A stretch of DNA of 64,000 nucleotides from Pseudoselenomonas ruminantium (GCA_002373045.1 DFHU01000003.1:24681-88680), one strand, 5' to 3'. Shown: positions 41,047 to 50,732, counted from the stretch's first letter. Numbers and translations: made by a program. The notes: a model not told the origin generated them from the sequence alone.

Positions 41047-41138
41047 GTGATATTATGCCACAGAAAATATGGCCTGTAAAATATGGTTTTTTGATAAGCG
41101 TATAAGTTTTTCCTATAAAATTAATCTATGTATATACC

Positions 41139-41165
41139 AAAAGCCCTGAAGATATCAGGGCTTTT
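41139..41165 (-). terminator. Terminator of the 5'-nucleotidase gene
   Basis: AAAAGCCCTGA pairs with TCAGGGCTTTT around a short AGATA loop, 10 bp past the stop codon. Confidence 0.88.
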
Positions 41166-41175
41166 GAAGGGTAAC

Positions 41176-42837
41176 TTATTTAATTACATTCCAGTTGTGG
41201 TCGCAGGTTGGCGTGATGGTGCCTTTTTCCTGAACGTAGCGAATCATGAGACTGCGCATCTGGCCGTCATCGCCATATTTGCGCATGGAGTCAAAGACAA
41301 CTTTTGGTTTTTTGCCATTGGTATAGCCCATAGCTTCAATATAGCCGCTGCCGCCATTCATGCGGTAGTCGTTGATGGCCATGGTGAACGTGTCGGTGTC
41401 TTTTACATCCTTGCCCTGATACTGCAGCTTGGTGATACGCTGACCGACAGGCTTGGTCAAATCGATGGTGTAATCCACGCCTTGCATCATATCGTAATTG
41501 TAGTCCGGGGACTTGCCATAGAAGCTGGCTGCGTGTTCCATGTATTTGCGTAATTCAGCCCCGTTGATTTCGATGCCATAGAGATAGTTCTCATAGATGT
41601 AGAGGCCGGACAAATCCTGCAGGGTAATCTTGCCCTTGTTGATGTTCTGGCTGGTGTTAAAGGACGCTGCTGCGGATAACTGCGTGACGGCATAATGGCG
41701 CTGTACTTCATTAATCAGATCGACAATAGCGGAGTCCTGATGGTTGGACTCTGCACCCAGGTAGGTGTCAGAAGCCTCGCCGATTACGGTCTGCAGATGT
41801 TTCAGGGTCTTTTCATGCCAGGGGGCGACCTGTTTTACAATCTGCGGGTCATCTGCTACACCCTTCATGGAGAGTGCCTGAGTAGATACGTTATTTACTT
41901 TCCATTTGCCATTTTCTTTGTTGATGGTAAGTACGCTCTTGCCCAGGAATTTGCCGTCTTTGCCGCTTTCAATTACGGGAACGCCGTTGATGACGGAGTT
42001 CTGGTAGTTGGTGCCATCCGGTCCGATTACGCCGGATTGGTTATCAATGACGACATGGTTATGAGCACAAATGAGCAGTGAAAGTTCCGGGCAGGCTTTG
42101 GCGATATCGACTACCTGATTTTCTTCGCCGCCGCGGTCATCACGAGGCACACCGGAGTGCGTGATACCGATGATGATATCCGCGCCTTTGGCCTGCAGTT
42201 CTTTGATGCACTGGCGGAATACCGGTACCTGATCGACAAAATGTACCCCTGCATAGTGTGAAGGATCTTCAAACATGGGGATAGCGGGGGTATCGGTGCC
42301 GATAATGCCGACCTTTACTTTTTCGCCATCGATATTGACGGTCTTCAAGAGGTAAGGCTGTACGGCTTTCCAGGTTTTGCCGGTCTTATTGTCGATTACG
42401 TTGGCAGCAAGGACATTTTTATTTTTGCCAATGGCTTTTTTGAGGAAATCCAAACCAAAGTTAAATTCATGGTTTCCAAGCTCAATGGCATCATAGCCAA
42501 TGGTGTTGAAGGCATCAAACATGGGATGTGTCTTCCATTCGTTGGGATGCTGCACCATATAGGTATCCAGCGGTGTCCCCTGAAGAATATCGCCGCCGTC
42601 GATGACGAGAATATCGTCATTGGCACCTTTCTGGCTGCGGGCTTCCTTGATGATGGTACTGATTTTTGCCAGGCCGACATCGGCAGGCTTGGAGGTGAAG
42701 TAATTCCAGCCGACGATACTGCCGTGAATATCGGAGGTCGAAAATACCGTCAGATTACCGGCAAATGCTGTGCCGGATGTGATAGCAGCCGTTAATACAG
42801 CTAAAGCAAAGGTTTTGCAAGAACGTTTTCCAAACAT
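41176..42837 (-). CDS. Exported bifunctional 5'-nucleotidase/2',3'-cyclic phosphodiesterase-like protein
   Basis: A periplasmic metallophosphoesterase of 553 residues. The signal peptide FALAVLTAAITSGTAFAG is cleaved near AFAG-N. Metal-binding motifs of the UshA family: LTVFSTSDIHGSIVGW (about 30), VIDGGDILQGTP (about 78), AIELGNHEFNFG (about 115), GITHSG (about 218) and CAHNHVV (about 255). The C-terminal 5'-nucleotidase domain (about 345-520) provides the substrate pocket. It releases nucleosides and phosphate from nucleotides in the periplasm. It is transcribed alone and is divergent from a LysR-type gene, which may regulate it. Confidence 0.92.
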   Translation of the reverse strand: MFGKRSCKTFALAVLTAAITSGTAFAGNLTVFSTSDIHGSIVGWNYFTSKPADVGLAKISTIIKEARSQKGANDDILVIDGGDILQGTPLDTYMVQHPNEWKTHPMFDAFNTIGYDAIELGNHEFNFGLDFLKKAIGKNKNVLAANVIDNKTGKTWKAVQPYLLKTVNIDGEKVKVGIIGTDTPAIPMFEDPSHYAGVHFVDQVPVFRQCIKELQAKGADIIIGITHSGVPRDDRGGEENQVVDIAKACPELSLLICAHNHVVIDNQSGVIGPDGTNYQNSVINGVPVIESGKDGKFLGKSVLTINKENGKWKVNNVSTQALSMKGVADDPQIVKQVAPWHEKTLKHLQTVIGEASDTYLGAESNHQDSAIVDLINEVQRHYAVTQLSAAASFNTSQNINKGKITLQDLSGLYIYENYLYGIEINGAELRKYMEHAASFYGKSPDYNYDMMQGVDYTIDLTKPVGQRITKLQYQGKDVKDTDTFTMAINDYRMNGGSGYIEAMGYTNGKKPKVVFDSMRKYGDDGQMRSLMIRYVQEKGTITPTCDHNWNVIK

Positions 42838-43027
42838 AATGATTACCCCTATAAGTATTCATATTGATAATAATCACGAAAAATTCGATTAAATTATATA
42901 TGAAATAAGCGCAAATAAGCAAGGACATATGTCCTGATTTGTCGCCATACAATGCCTTAAATAAAGGAGCTCCGAAGAATAAATATGTTATAATAGGTAT
43001 AAAAATAGAAATAAGAGGTGAAACGCA

Positions 43028-43912
43028 ATGACGCTTATACAGATGCGTTATTTCTATGAAGTATGCCAATGGCAGAATATTACCAAGGCGGCAGAACATC
43101 TTCATGTTTCCCAGCCGACCATCAGCGTGGCCATGCAGACTTTGGAAGCGGAGACCGGTTTGAATCTTTTCCATCGAGAAGGTAGAAAGATTATCATTAC
43201 TAATGAAGGTGGAAAATTACTTGGCAAAGTCAAACACATTTTAGACCAAATTGACCAGCTCGATGATGAAATTCAGGATATGGCGCACAATCGCAACCAT
43301 ATCCGCATGGCTATGCCCCTTCAGTTGGGAACACAGTTTTTACCGCGGATATTAGGCGAGTTCCGCCGGCAGCATCCGGAGATTCGTTTGGACATTATCG
43401 AATCCGGCGGCATATCGGCCTTGCATATGGTCGAGGAGGAGAAACTCGATATTGCCTTTACCAACTATGAAGATGGATTCAGCCAGAAGCTGAACTATGA
43501 AAAGCTCTTTGCCTGCGAATGCTGTTTGGTCACTAGTCCCCAAAATCCGTTGGCGGCCAAAAAATCCATCACGATAAAGGATGTTTTGGAAGAACCCTTG
43601 GTTTTATTGGATAGCAGCTTCTTTGTCTATCGGATGGTACATGATATGTACGCCAAGGCTGAACAGAAGCCGCAGGTGGTACATTATTCCCCTTATCTGC
43701 ATACCATCAAAAATCTCGTGCGGACGGGGATTGGTTCAACCTTTCTGACGCGTCAGGCCATCCTGCAGCGCGATGATTTGGTCGTCATTCCGCTAGAACA
43801 GCCCTTCTATATTAACTCTGGCATCGTCACCAAGAAGGGCCGTCAGGTCTATGATGATGAACGCCTGCTCATTAAATACCTCAAGGAAATTACCAGCAAT
43901 TGCACCCATTGA
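43028..43912 (+). CDS. LysR-family transcriptional regulator
   Basis: A 294-residue LysR protein: HTH MTLIQMRYFYEVCQWQNITK then AAEHLHVSQPTISVAMQTLE, and effector domain from about residue 90. TATAAT near 42991 and AGAGGTG before ATG 43028 serve it. It is divergent from the 5'-nucleotidase gene (190-bp gap) and upstream of the arabinose region, so either could be its target; divergence favours the nucleotidase. No effector can be read from the sequence. Confidence 0.9.
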   Translation: MTLIQMRYFYEVCQWQNITKAAEHLHVSQPTISVAMQTLEAETGLNLFHREGRKIIITNEGGKLLGKVKHILDQIDQLDDEIQDMAHNRNHIRMAMPLQLGTQFLPRILGEFRRQHPEIRLDIIESGGISALHMVEEEKLDIAFTNYEDGFSQKLNYEKLFACECCLVTSPQNPLAAKKSITIKDVLEEPLVLLDSSFFVYRMVHDMYAKAEQKPQVVHYSPYLHTIKNLVRTGIGSTFLTRQAILQRDDLVVIPLEQPFYINSGIVTKKGRQVYDDERLLIKYLKEITSNCTH

Positions 43913-44021
43913 CCACTATGCCGGCACCGATTTTTTTCTAACGGCGCCGGCTAAAAAAAGAATTTACTGAAAATACCATAAAGAAACATAAATAAAACAC
44001 AAATAAAAAACAATAAAAAGA

Positions 44022-44069
44022 TTGACAAAGCGATTTTGCAATGTTATATTATAAATGTGCTCGGACACA
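44022..44069 (+). promoter_or_regulatory. Promoter with operator-like palindrome before the arabinose genes
   Basis: TTGACA, 17 bases, TATATT (44022-44050) is followed at once by TGTGCTCGGACACA (44056-44069), a dyad lying over the expected start of transcription. A related dyad precedes the ABC importer at 47818. The pattern resembles AraR-type operators (TTGT-N-CG-N-ACAA core). Repression by a GntR/LacI-like AraR is an inference; no araR is in the window. Confidence 0.6.
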
Positions 44070-44241
44070 AAATACTTACTCATAACAAAGAAACGAGATT
44101 AGTACACAATGTCAATGGGTTCCTCTGGTTTGGCGGAGAAGAAAATCTCCAGCGCGGCTGCGCCTGCCGGAATCCCCGCGCTTTTTGGTTCGTCATGGCA
44201 AAATAGATGAAGCACGTTAGGTGCTGCGAATACTTCCCTGA

Positions 44242-44547
44242 GCACCACTTACCTGGGTTATCGTTGGTGAAATATTCCCCCTGGCAATCCGCGGCCGTGC
44301 TTCTGGTATGGCTTCCTCCTTTAACTGGATTGGCTCTTTCCTGGTTGGTCTGTTGTTCCCGATTATGACCGCCAGCATTTCGCAGGCCGCCGTATTTGCC
44401 ATCTTTGGCTGCATCTGCTTGTTGGGCGTAGCCTTTATCCGGAACTGTGTACCGGAAACGCGTGGTGCAACGCTGGAAGAAATTGAAGCAGCGGGGATTG
44501 CACACGGAAAAAAAGATGAAGCCTGCCCGGCGACAAATATGGGCTAA
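44242..44547 (+). pseudogene. C-terminal remnant of an MFS sugar/proton symporter
   Basis: About 101 codons reading APLTWVIVGEIFPLAIRGRA then SGMASSFNWIGSFLVGLLFP and ending with VPETRGATLEEIEAAG. These are helices 10-12 and the PETRG motif of the sugar porter family (AraE/XylE type). The first nine helices and a start codon are missing; a stop (TGA) lies immediately before in the same frame. The 130 bp upstream (44100-44240) are unrelated: on the minus strand they read as part of an unknown protein ending EIFFSAKPEEPIDIVY. The promoter at 44022 is kept and now drives araB. Only 34 bp separate it from araB. Confidence 0.85.
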
Positions 44548-44581
44548 TATATAACCATCATCATTTAGGAGGCTATTGGTT

Positions 44582-46186
44582 ATGGACTTGGTAAAAAATG
44601 CGGCATGCATCGAAAGCGGTGCTACGGCACTGGGGGTGGAGCTGGGCTCCACCCGCATTAAAGCCGTGCTCGTGAACGAGGCTTGCGAAACCTTGGCAAG
44701 TGCCAGCTTTGAATGGGAAAATCAGCTGGTAGATGGCATTTGGACATATGAAATGTCCGAAGCCTGGAGGGGCATTCAGACCTGCTTTAAGGAGCTGGCG
44801 GCGGATGTAAAGAGCCGCTATCATGTGTCCCTCACGCAGATTGGTTCCATCGGCATCAGTGCGATGATGCACGGCTATCTGCCCTTTGACAAGGACGGCA
44901 AACAGCTGGCTCCTTTCCGCACCTGGCGCAATAACATCACTGGCGTTGCGGCAGACAAGCTGACGGAAGCGCTGAATTTCAATATTCCGCAGCGTTGGAG
45001 CATTGCCCATCTGTATCAGGCCATCCTAAATGGTGAGGAACATGTCAAGGATATTGATTTCCTGACGACGCTGGCAGGCTATATTCACTGGCAGCTCTGT
45101 GGGGAAAAGGTCTTGGGCGTAGGCGATGCTTCAGGCATGTTCCCCATTGATGAGGCAACGGGCGATTATGATGCGGGCATGGTTAAAATCTTTGACAACC
45201 TGCCGGAAGTCGCCAAAATGCCGTGGAATCTGACCGCTGTTCTGCCGAAATCCCTGCGGGCTGGCGTGGAGGCTGGCCATCTGACGGAAGCCGGGGCAAA
45301 ACTTCTTGACCCGAGCGGAACCTTGCAGGCCGGAGCTCTCATGGCACCGCCAGAAGGCGATGCTGGCACCGGCATGGTATCGACCAACAGCGTGCGCAAG
45401 CGCACAGGCAATATTTCTGTCGGTACTTCGGCGTTCTCCATGAATGTATTGGATGAACCCTTGAAGGCTGTACACCGGGACATTGACATTGTAACAACCC
45501 CCGATGGTGCCAATGTGGCCATGGTGCATGTCAATAACTGTTCTTCGGATATCAATGCCTGGGTCAATATGTTCGGCGAATTTGCCAAGGCTATCGGCCA
45601 TGAGCAGACACCGGCAAAACTCTACAGCACGCTCTTTAATACGACAGTCGGTGCCGATAAGGATGCTGGCGGGCTCGTGAATTACAGCTGCCTGTCCGGG
45701 GAAAATATCACCAAGGTGGAAGCTGGACGCCCGCTGTTTGTACGGACGCCGCACAGCCATATGAATCTGGGCAACTTCATGCTGGCACAGCTTTATGGTT
45801 CGTTTGCACCGCTGAAAATCGGCATGGATGTGCTCATTCAGGATGAAGGCGTCAAGACCGATGTGATGGTGGCGCAGGGGGGTCTCTTTAAGACGCCGGT
45901 CATCGCGCAGCAGGTACTCGCCGACAGCCTGGGAATTCCCATTACCGTAATGGATACGGCCAGTGAGGGCGGCCCTTGGGGCATGGCAGTGCTGGCGGTT
46001 TATGCCAAGGAAGGTGCTAAGGAAAGTCTGCCGGACTTCCTCGACAGCAAGGTGTTCAAGAATCCGCAGAGCACCACGCTGACGCCGAATGCGGCAGGTG
46101 TGGAAGGATGCAAAAAGTTCATCGCCAACTATCAGGCGGGCTTGCCGCTTGAGCAGCAGGCTGGTGGGCTTGTGGCTGATAATTAA
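44582..46186 (+). CDS. araB: FGGY-family L-ribulokinase
   Basis: Phosphorylates L-ribulose in L-arabinose catabolism. The 534-residue FGGY kinase has the N-terminal phosphate loop LGVELGSTRIKAVLVNEA (about 20-37), GSIGISAMMHGYLPFD with substrate contacts (about 100), FRTWRNN (about 118) and the C-terminal ATP-site MVAQGGLFKTPVIAQQVLAD (about 435). The sequence belongs to the clostridial/Negativicute group distinct from E. coli AraB. The assignment as ribulokinase rests on araA lying 36 bp downstream; xylulokinase is the alternative. ATG 44582 has AGGAGG 9 bases upstream. araD, the epimerase for the next step, is not in the window. Confidence 0.88.
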   Translation: MDLVKNAACIESGATALGVELGSTRIKAVLVNEACETLASASFEWENQLVDGIWTYEMSEAWRGIQTCFKELAADVKSRYHVSLTQIGSIGISAMMHGYLPFDKDGKQLAPFRTWRNNITGVAADKLTEALNFNIPQRWSIAHLYQAILNGEEHVKDIDFLTTLAGYIHWQLCGEKVLGVGDASGMFPIDEATGDYDAGMVKIFDNLPEVAKMPWNLTAVLPKSLRAGVEAGHLTEAGAKLLDPSGTLQAGALMAPPEGDAGTGMVSTNSVRKRTGNISVGTSAFSMNVLDEPLKAVHRDIDIVTTPDGANVAMVHVNNCSSDINAWVNMFGEFAKAIGHEQTPAKLYSTLFNTTVGADKDAGGLVNYSCLSGENITKVEAGRPLFVRTPHSHMNLGNFMLAQLYGSFAPLKIGMDVLIQDEGVKTDVMVAQGGLFKTPVIAQQVLADSLGIPITVMDTASEGGPWGMAVLAVYAKEGAKESLPDFLDSKVFKNPQSTTLTPNAAGVEGCKKFIANYQAGLPLEQQAGGLVADN

Positions 46187-46222
46187 TTGGTTAGTCGATA
46201 TCAATAGAAGGGAAGTATTAGC

Positions 46223-47647
46223 ATGTTGGAAGTAAAAAATTATGAATTCTGGTTTGTGGCTGGCAGTCAGTTCCTTTATGGTGAGGAACAGTTAAAGAAT
46301 GTGGCACGCGATGCGCAGGACATTGTGGACAAATTGAATGCCAGCGGCAAGCTGCCGTATAAGGTGGTTTGTAAAGGTGTTATGACTACGGCTGATGGCA
46401 TCACGCAGTTTATGAAGGATGTCAACTACCATGATGAAGTAGCTGGTGTGATTACCTGGATGCACACGTTCTCGCCGGCAAAGAACTGGATTCGCGGCAC
46501 GAAACTGCTGCAGAAACCGCTGCTGCATTTGGCTACGCAGTATCTCAATGAAATTCCCTATGCCACGATTGACTTTGACTACATGAACCTCAACCAGAGT
46601 GCGCATGGTGACCGTGAATACGGCTATCTGAACTCCCGCCTGAATATCAACAATAAGATTGTCTATGGGTACTGGGGCGATGAGGAAGTACAGCAGGAAA
46701 TCGCATCATGGCAGGATGTTGCTGTAGCTTATAACGAAAGCTTCCATATCCGTGTTTGCCGTTTCGGCGATACCATGCGTGATGTAGCCGTTACGGAAGG
46801 TGACAAGGTAGAAGCACAGATTCAGCTCGGCTGGACGGTTGACTATTGGCCGGTAGGCGACCTCGTGGATGAGGTAGATGCTGTTTCTGAAGCAGATATT
46901 GATGCAGAATACAAGAAACTTTCCGAAATGTACACGCTCAATCCGCAGGACAACCCGCAGGATAAATTTGAGGCATCTGTACGCTATCAGCTGCGTGAAT
47001 ATCTGGGCATCAAGAAATTCCTGGATGACAGAGGCTACAATGCGTTCTGCACGAACTTCCAGGATTTGAAGGGCCTCAAACAGCTGCCGGGGCTGGCTGC
47101 GCAGCTTTTGATGCGTGATGGTTACGGCTTTGCCGCTGAAGGCGACTGGAAACATGCTGCGCTCACTCGTCTCTTAAAAATCATGGCGCATAATGACCGT
47201 ACGGTATTTATGGAAGATTATACGCTTGACCTGCGCAAAGGCCATGAAGCTATTCTCGGTGCGCATATGCTCGAAGTTGACCCGACGATTGCCAGCGACA
47301 AACCGAAAGTCGAGGTACATCCGCTTGATATCGGCGGCAAGGATGACCCGGCTCGTCTGGTATTCACCGGTGCTGACGGTGAAGCTGTCGATGTGACGGT
47401 GGCTGACTTCCGCGATGGCTTCCGTCTGATCAGCTATCCGGTTGACTGCCGCAAGGCTGAAGCGGAAACGCCGCATCTGCCGGTAGCAAAACAGCTTTGG
47501 ACGCCGAAATGCGGCCTGAAGAAGGGCTCCACGGAATGGATTAAGGCTGGTGGCGGTCATCATACGGTGCTTTCCTTCCGTTTGACGGAAGAACAGATTC
47601 ATGATTTAGGCGTGATGCTGGGCATGAATTTGGTGGAGATTTGCTAA
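46223..47647 (+). CDS. araA: L-arabinose isomerase
   Basis: Converts L-arabinose to L-ribulose with a manganese ion. The 474-residue protein begins [20 protein letters not shown], the family N terminus, and has [18 protein letters not shown] (about 83), [20 protein letters not shown] (about 122), and metal-site Glu/His residues in [16 protein letters not shown] (about 300) and HMLEVDPTI plus [10 protein letters not shown] near the end. Length is normal. It is in an operon with araB. A palindromic repeat starts 18 bp after the stop. Confidence 0.96.
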   Translation: MLEVKNYEFWFVAGSQFLYGEEQLKNVARDAQDIVDKLNASGKLPYKVVCKGVMTTADGITQFMKDVNYHDEVAGVITWMHTFSPAKNWIRGTKLLQKPLLHLATQYLNEIPYATIDFDYMNLNQSAHGDREYGYLNSRLNINNKIVYGYWGDEEVQQEIASWQDVAVAYNESFHIRVCRFGDTMRDVAVTEGDKVEAQIQLGWTVDYWPVGDLVDEVDAVSEADIDAEYKKLSEMYTLNPQDNPQDKFEASVRYQLREYLGIKKFLDDRGYNAFCTNFQDLKGLKQLPGLAAQLLMRDGYGFAAEGDWKHAALTRLLKIMAHNDRTVFMEDYTLDLRKGHEAILGAHMLEVDPTIASDKPKVEVHPLDIGGKDDPARLVFTGADGEAVDVTVADFRDGFRLISYPVDCRKAEAETPHLPVAKQLWTPKCGLKKGSTEWIKAGGGHHTVLSFRLTEEQIHDLGVMLGMNLVEIC

Positions 47648-47664
47648 GGTTTACATCGTAGGAG

Positions 47665-47752
47665 TAAGGCGCCCGGCGACGGATAATACTTTTCCTCTGC
47701 TTAGACAGGCTTGTCAAACGCTGCGGAAAAGCATTATCCGTCGCCGGGCTTA
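47665..47752. repeat. Palindromic repeat, copy 4
   Basis: Same feet (AAGGCGCCCG / CGGGCTTA) and same tip (TTAGACAGGCTTGTCAAACG) as copies 1-3 at 19.5 kb, with an unrelated arm: GGCGACGGATAATACTTTTC pairs with GAAAAGCATTATCCGTCGCC with one mismatch. The shared flank TTTACATCGTAGG precedes it. Confidence 0.82.
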
Positions 47753-47787
47753 TTGCGTAGCCGGATGTTTGTCTTACATTGCAATGG

Positions 47788-47800
47788 AAAGGCGCCCGAG
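47788..47800. repeat. Truncated foot of a fifth palindromic repeat
   Basis: AAAGGCGCCCGAG, preceded by TTACATTG, matches the left foot and flank of the repeat family; no arm, tip or right foot follows. Confidence 0.45.
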
Positions 47801-47817
47801 AGTGAAACGATAAAAAA

Positions 47818-47879
47818 TGTGTTCGAACAAAAATAAAGAATAAAAACATATTGACAAATACGGTGCAAAAGAGTATCGT
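47818..47879 (+). promoter_or_regulatory. Operator-like dyad and promoter of the ABC importer
   Basis: TGTGTTCGAACAAA (47818-47831, core TGTTCGAACA is a perfect palindrome) lies just upstream of TTGACA (47851-47856), 17 bases and TATCGT (47874-47879). The dyad matches the one at 44056 in 10-11 of 14 bases. The leader to ATG 48102 is about 215 nt and contains further TGTGTG/TGTGCAC motifs near 47955-47990. Confidence 0.5.
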
Positions 47880-48101
47880 ATTAGATAGAAAAAGTTGTGG
47901 CTAAGCTGAGCAATGGCGTTATTTATGTTTAATTGTCTGAGTTTTGCTAAAAGACTATATTGTGTGCGTTTTAATGTGTGCACGAGAACAGATGGCGGAT
48001 TGCAGCAGCAAACTGCGCAAGGCTAATCGCAAAGGGGGCAGGGCAAGAGATCGGTGCAGGAGTCACATGCGGAATCATGATGTAGCAAAGGAGACGATGA
48101 G

Positions 48102-49121
48102 ATGAAAAAGCTCATAGCATTATTACTAGCAAGCGTTATGATGATTGTAGCTGCCGGTTGCGGCGGTGGTGAACAGGCCAAAGACAGCGGTAAGTCTGGC
48201 GGCGGTGACAAGAAGATTACCATGGGCTTCTCCCAGATCGGAGCGGAATCCGAATGGAGAACGGCTAACACGGAATCTATCAAGAAAGCAGCAGAAGAAG
48301 CTGGCATCAACCTGCAGTTCTCGGATGCACAGCAGAAACAGGAAAATCAGATTAAAGCTATTCGTTCCTTTATCGCACAGGGCGTAGATATTATCGCTTT
48401 CGTGCCCATCGTAGAAACGGGCTGGGATACGGTACTCAAAGAAGCAAAAGATGCCAAAATCCCGGTTGTCGTTGTTGACCGCGATGTGAAACTCGCCGAT
48501 GACAGCCTCTATGTTGCCAAAATCGGTACCGACTCCGTAAAAGAAGGCAACAACGTATTCAAATGGATTGACGAATACATGGCTAAAGAAAAGAAGACCC
48601 CGCGTGATGGTGGCAGCCAGTACAACGTAGTTGTTCTCGAAGGTACGGTTGGTTCTTCCGTAGCTATCCGCCGTCAGGAAGGCTTCAAAGATGCTATGGC
48701 AAAATCCCCGAATGCTGGCAAATATAACATCCTTGCATCCCAGACCGGTGAATTCACCCGTCAGAAAGGCCAGGAAGTTATGGAATCTTTCCTGAAATCC
48801 TATGGTCCGAAAATCGACATTCTCTTTGCTCATAACGATGATATGGCTCTCGGTGCTATTCAGGCAATCGAAAAAGCTGGCCTCAAACCCGGCAAAGACA
48901 TCACCATTATCTCCATTGATGGCGTAAAAGGTATGTTCCAGGCTATGATTGAAGGCAAAGCAAACTGCACGGTAGAATGCAACCCGCTGCAGGGCAAACT
49001 CCTGATGGAAACGGCTAAGAAGATTTTGGCCGGTGAAAAAGTTGACAAACTGGTTTATGTTGACGAAGGTGTCTTCCCTGCTGATGTAGCAGAAAAGACC
49101 CTGCCGGAACGCAAATACTAA
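48102..49121 (+). CDS. Sugar ABC transporter substrate-binding lipoprotein (YtfQ-like)
   Basis: A periplasmic binding protein of about 339 residues anchored as a lipoprotein: MKKLIALLLASVMMIVAAGC, lipobox AAGC with Cys20, then a Gly/Lys-rich linker. The domain is close to E. coli YtfQ (galactofuranose binding): MGFSQIGAESEWRTANTESI, QQKQENQIKAIRSFIAQGVD, VLEGTVGSSVAIRRQEGF and FAHNDDMALGAIQAIEKAGL. Because araB and araA lie just upstream and a similar operator-like dyad is shared, L-arabinose, perhaps in its furanose form, is the likely ligand. It is strongly expressed by design: good ribosome-binding site and optimal codons. A hairpin separates it from the ATPase gene. Confidence 0.9.
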   Translation: MKKLIALLLASVMMIVAAGCGGGEQAKDSGKSGGGDKKITMGFSQIGAESEWRTANTESIKKAAEEAGINLQFSDAQQKQENQIKAIRSFIAQGVDIIAFVPIVETGWDTVLKEAKDAKIPVVVVDRDVKLADDSLYVAKIGTDSVKEGNNVFKWIDEYMAKEKKTPRDGGSQYNVVVLEGTVGSSVAIRRQEGFKDAMAKSPNAGKYNILASQTGEFTRQKGQEVMESFLKSYGPKIDILFAHNDDMALGAIQAIEKAGLKPGKDITIISIDGVKGMFQAMIEGKANCTVECNPLQGKLLMETAKKILAGEKVDKLVYVDEGVFPADVAEKTLPERKY

Positions 49122-49141
49122 GCTGAGATTCAAGTAAATGC

Positions 49142-49184
49142 AAGGCCGTGCCCGTACAGCGTATGTGTGCGGACACGGCTTTAT
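49142..49184 (+). terminator. Attenuating hairpin between binding-protein and ATPase genes
   Basis: AAGGCCGTGCCCG pairs with CGGACACGGCTT (imperfect) and is followed by TATTTAT rather than a full T run. Such a hairpin typically lowers expression of the membrane genes relative to the binding protein. Confidence 0.65.
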
Positions 49185-49223
49185 TTATACCTATATTAGA
49201 TTAGCGCATAAGGAGTGACATCT

Positions 49224-50732
49224 ATGGCACAGGCACTACTGGAAATGCGGCATATCACCAAGGAATTCCCCGGTGTGCGGGCACTATCCAATGTGGACTT
49301 TACCTTGCATGCAGGCGAAATTCATTCCCTGATGGGGGAAAATGGCGCCGGCAAATCCACTTTGGTCAAGGTGCTGACCGGCGTATATCCCAGAGATGGT
49401 GGAACGGTTTTCTTAAATGGCAAGGCCATCAATCCGAAGACCCCGAAAGATGCACAGGATTGCGGCATTTCGACCGTTTATCAGGAAGTAAACCTCTGCT
49501 CGAATCTGACGGTGGCGGAAAATATTTTTATTGGCCGTGAACCGCGCAAGTTTGGCATGATTGACTGGAATACCATTAATCAGCGGGCGGCAGAACTGCT
49601 GGCTAAATTAGATGTACATATTGATGTAACCAAGACTTTGGACAACTATTCCGTGGCTTTGCAGCAGATGATTGCCATTGCCCGCGCTGTGGATGTGGAT
49701 GCCAAGATTCTGATTTTGGACGAGCCGACATCTTCCCTGAATGAAGAAGAAACTGCCCATCTTTTTAAGATTATGCGGCAGCTGCAAAAGCAGGGCTTAG
49801 GTATTATCTTTATCTCTCATTTCCTCGACCAAATTTATGAAATCTGCGACCATATCACGGTACTGCGTAACGGCGAGCTGGTAGGCGCTTATGAAACGGC
49901 AAAACTGCCCCGTCTCGAACTTATCGCCAAGATGGTTGGCAAAGACCTCAACGAAGTCAAGGATATGGATAACTTTGCCGAAAAGAGCGTACCGAGCGAC
50001 GAAGTATTCTTAGATGCCAAGGGCATTGGCGCGGTGGGCAAGCTCAATGAAGTGGATGTACAGATTCACAAGGGCGAGGTTATCGGCTTTGCCGGACTCT
50101 TAGGCTCCGGGCGCACGGAAACCGCAGAACTTCTGTTCGGTATCAACGAAATCAATAAAGGCTCGCTTTCTATCAACGGCAAGAAGCTGCATTTGAAGAA
50201 TCCCATGAATGCCATGGAGCAGAAAATCGGGTTCTGCCCCGAAGACCGCAAGCTGTCCGGCATTATTGGCGATTTGTCGGTGCGGGAAAATATCATTCTG
50301 GCTATGCAGGCCAAAGACGGTATCCTGCGCCACATTCCCTATGAGGAGCAGGTCAAGATTGCCGATGACTGCATCAAGCTTTTGCGCATCAAGGTTTCGA
50401 GCCGCGAACAGCTCGTGAAGAACCTCTCGGGCGGCAATCAGCAGAAGGTCATTATCGCTCGCTGGCTGGCTACGCAGCCTGATTTGCTCATTCTCGATGA
50501 GCCGACCCGCGGCATTGACGTAGGCACGAAGACGGAGATTCAGAAGATGGCTATCTCGCTGGCCAAGAAGAAGGGCATGGCAGTAGTATTTATTTCCTCG
50601 GAAATGGACGAAATGGTGCGTACCTGTACGAAACTCGTCGTTATGCGTGATCGGCGCAAAGTGGCAGAACTTACTGGTTCGGATATCAGTTCGGATGGCG
50701 TGATGAAGGCCATTGCAGGAGGTGCAGCCTGA
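49224..50732 (+). CDS. Sugar ABC transporter ATP-binding protein, two ATPase domains (YtfR-like)
   Basis: A 502-residue double ATPase of the RbsA/AraG/YtfR family. First domain: Walker A GENGAGKSTLVKVLTG (about 37), Walker B KILILDEPTSSLNEEE. Second domain: degenerate Walker A GLLGSGRTETAELLFG (about 290), signature NLSGGNQQKVIIARWLA and Walker B LLILDEPTRGIDVGTK. It energises uptake through the two permeases that follow. ATG 49224 has AAGGAG 8 bases upstream. The stop overlaps the first permease start (ATGA). Confidence 0.93.
   Translation: MAQALLEMRHITKEFPGVRALSNVDFTLHAGEIHSLMGENGAGKSTLVKVLTGVYPRDGGTVFLNGKAINPKTPKDAQDCGISTVYQEVNLCSNLTVAENIFIGREPRKFGMIDWNTINQRAAELLAKLDVHIDVTKTLDNYSVALQQMIAIARAVDVDAKILILDEPTSSLNEEETAHLFKIMRQLQKQGLGIIFISHFLDQIYEICDHITVLRNGELVGAYETAKLPRLELIAKMVGKDLNEVKDMDNFAEKSVPSDEVFLDAKGIGAVGKLNEVDVQIHKGEVIGFAGLLGSGRTETAELLFGINEINKGSLSINGKKLHLKNPMNAMEQKIGFCPEDRKLSGIIGDLSVRENIILAMQAKDGILRHIPYEEQVKIADDCIKLLRIKVSSREQLVKNLSGGNQQKVIIARWLATQPDLLILDEPTRGIDVGTKTEIQKMAISLAKKKGMAVVFISSEMDEMVRTCTKLVVMRDRRKVAELTGSDISSDGVMKAIAGGAA

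Noticed and set aside
44099..44241. Minus-strand fragment ending EIFFSAKPEEPIDIVY as a gene
   Set aside because: It lacks a start and a full domain, and I cannot link it to any family. It is only noted as the foreign sequence replacing the symporter N terminus.
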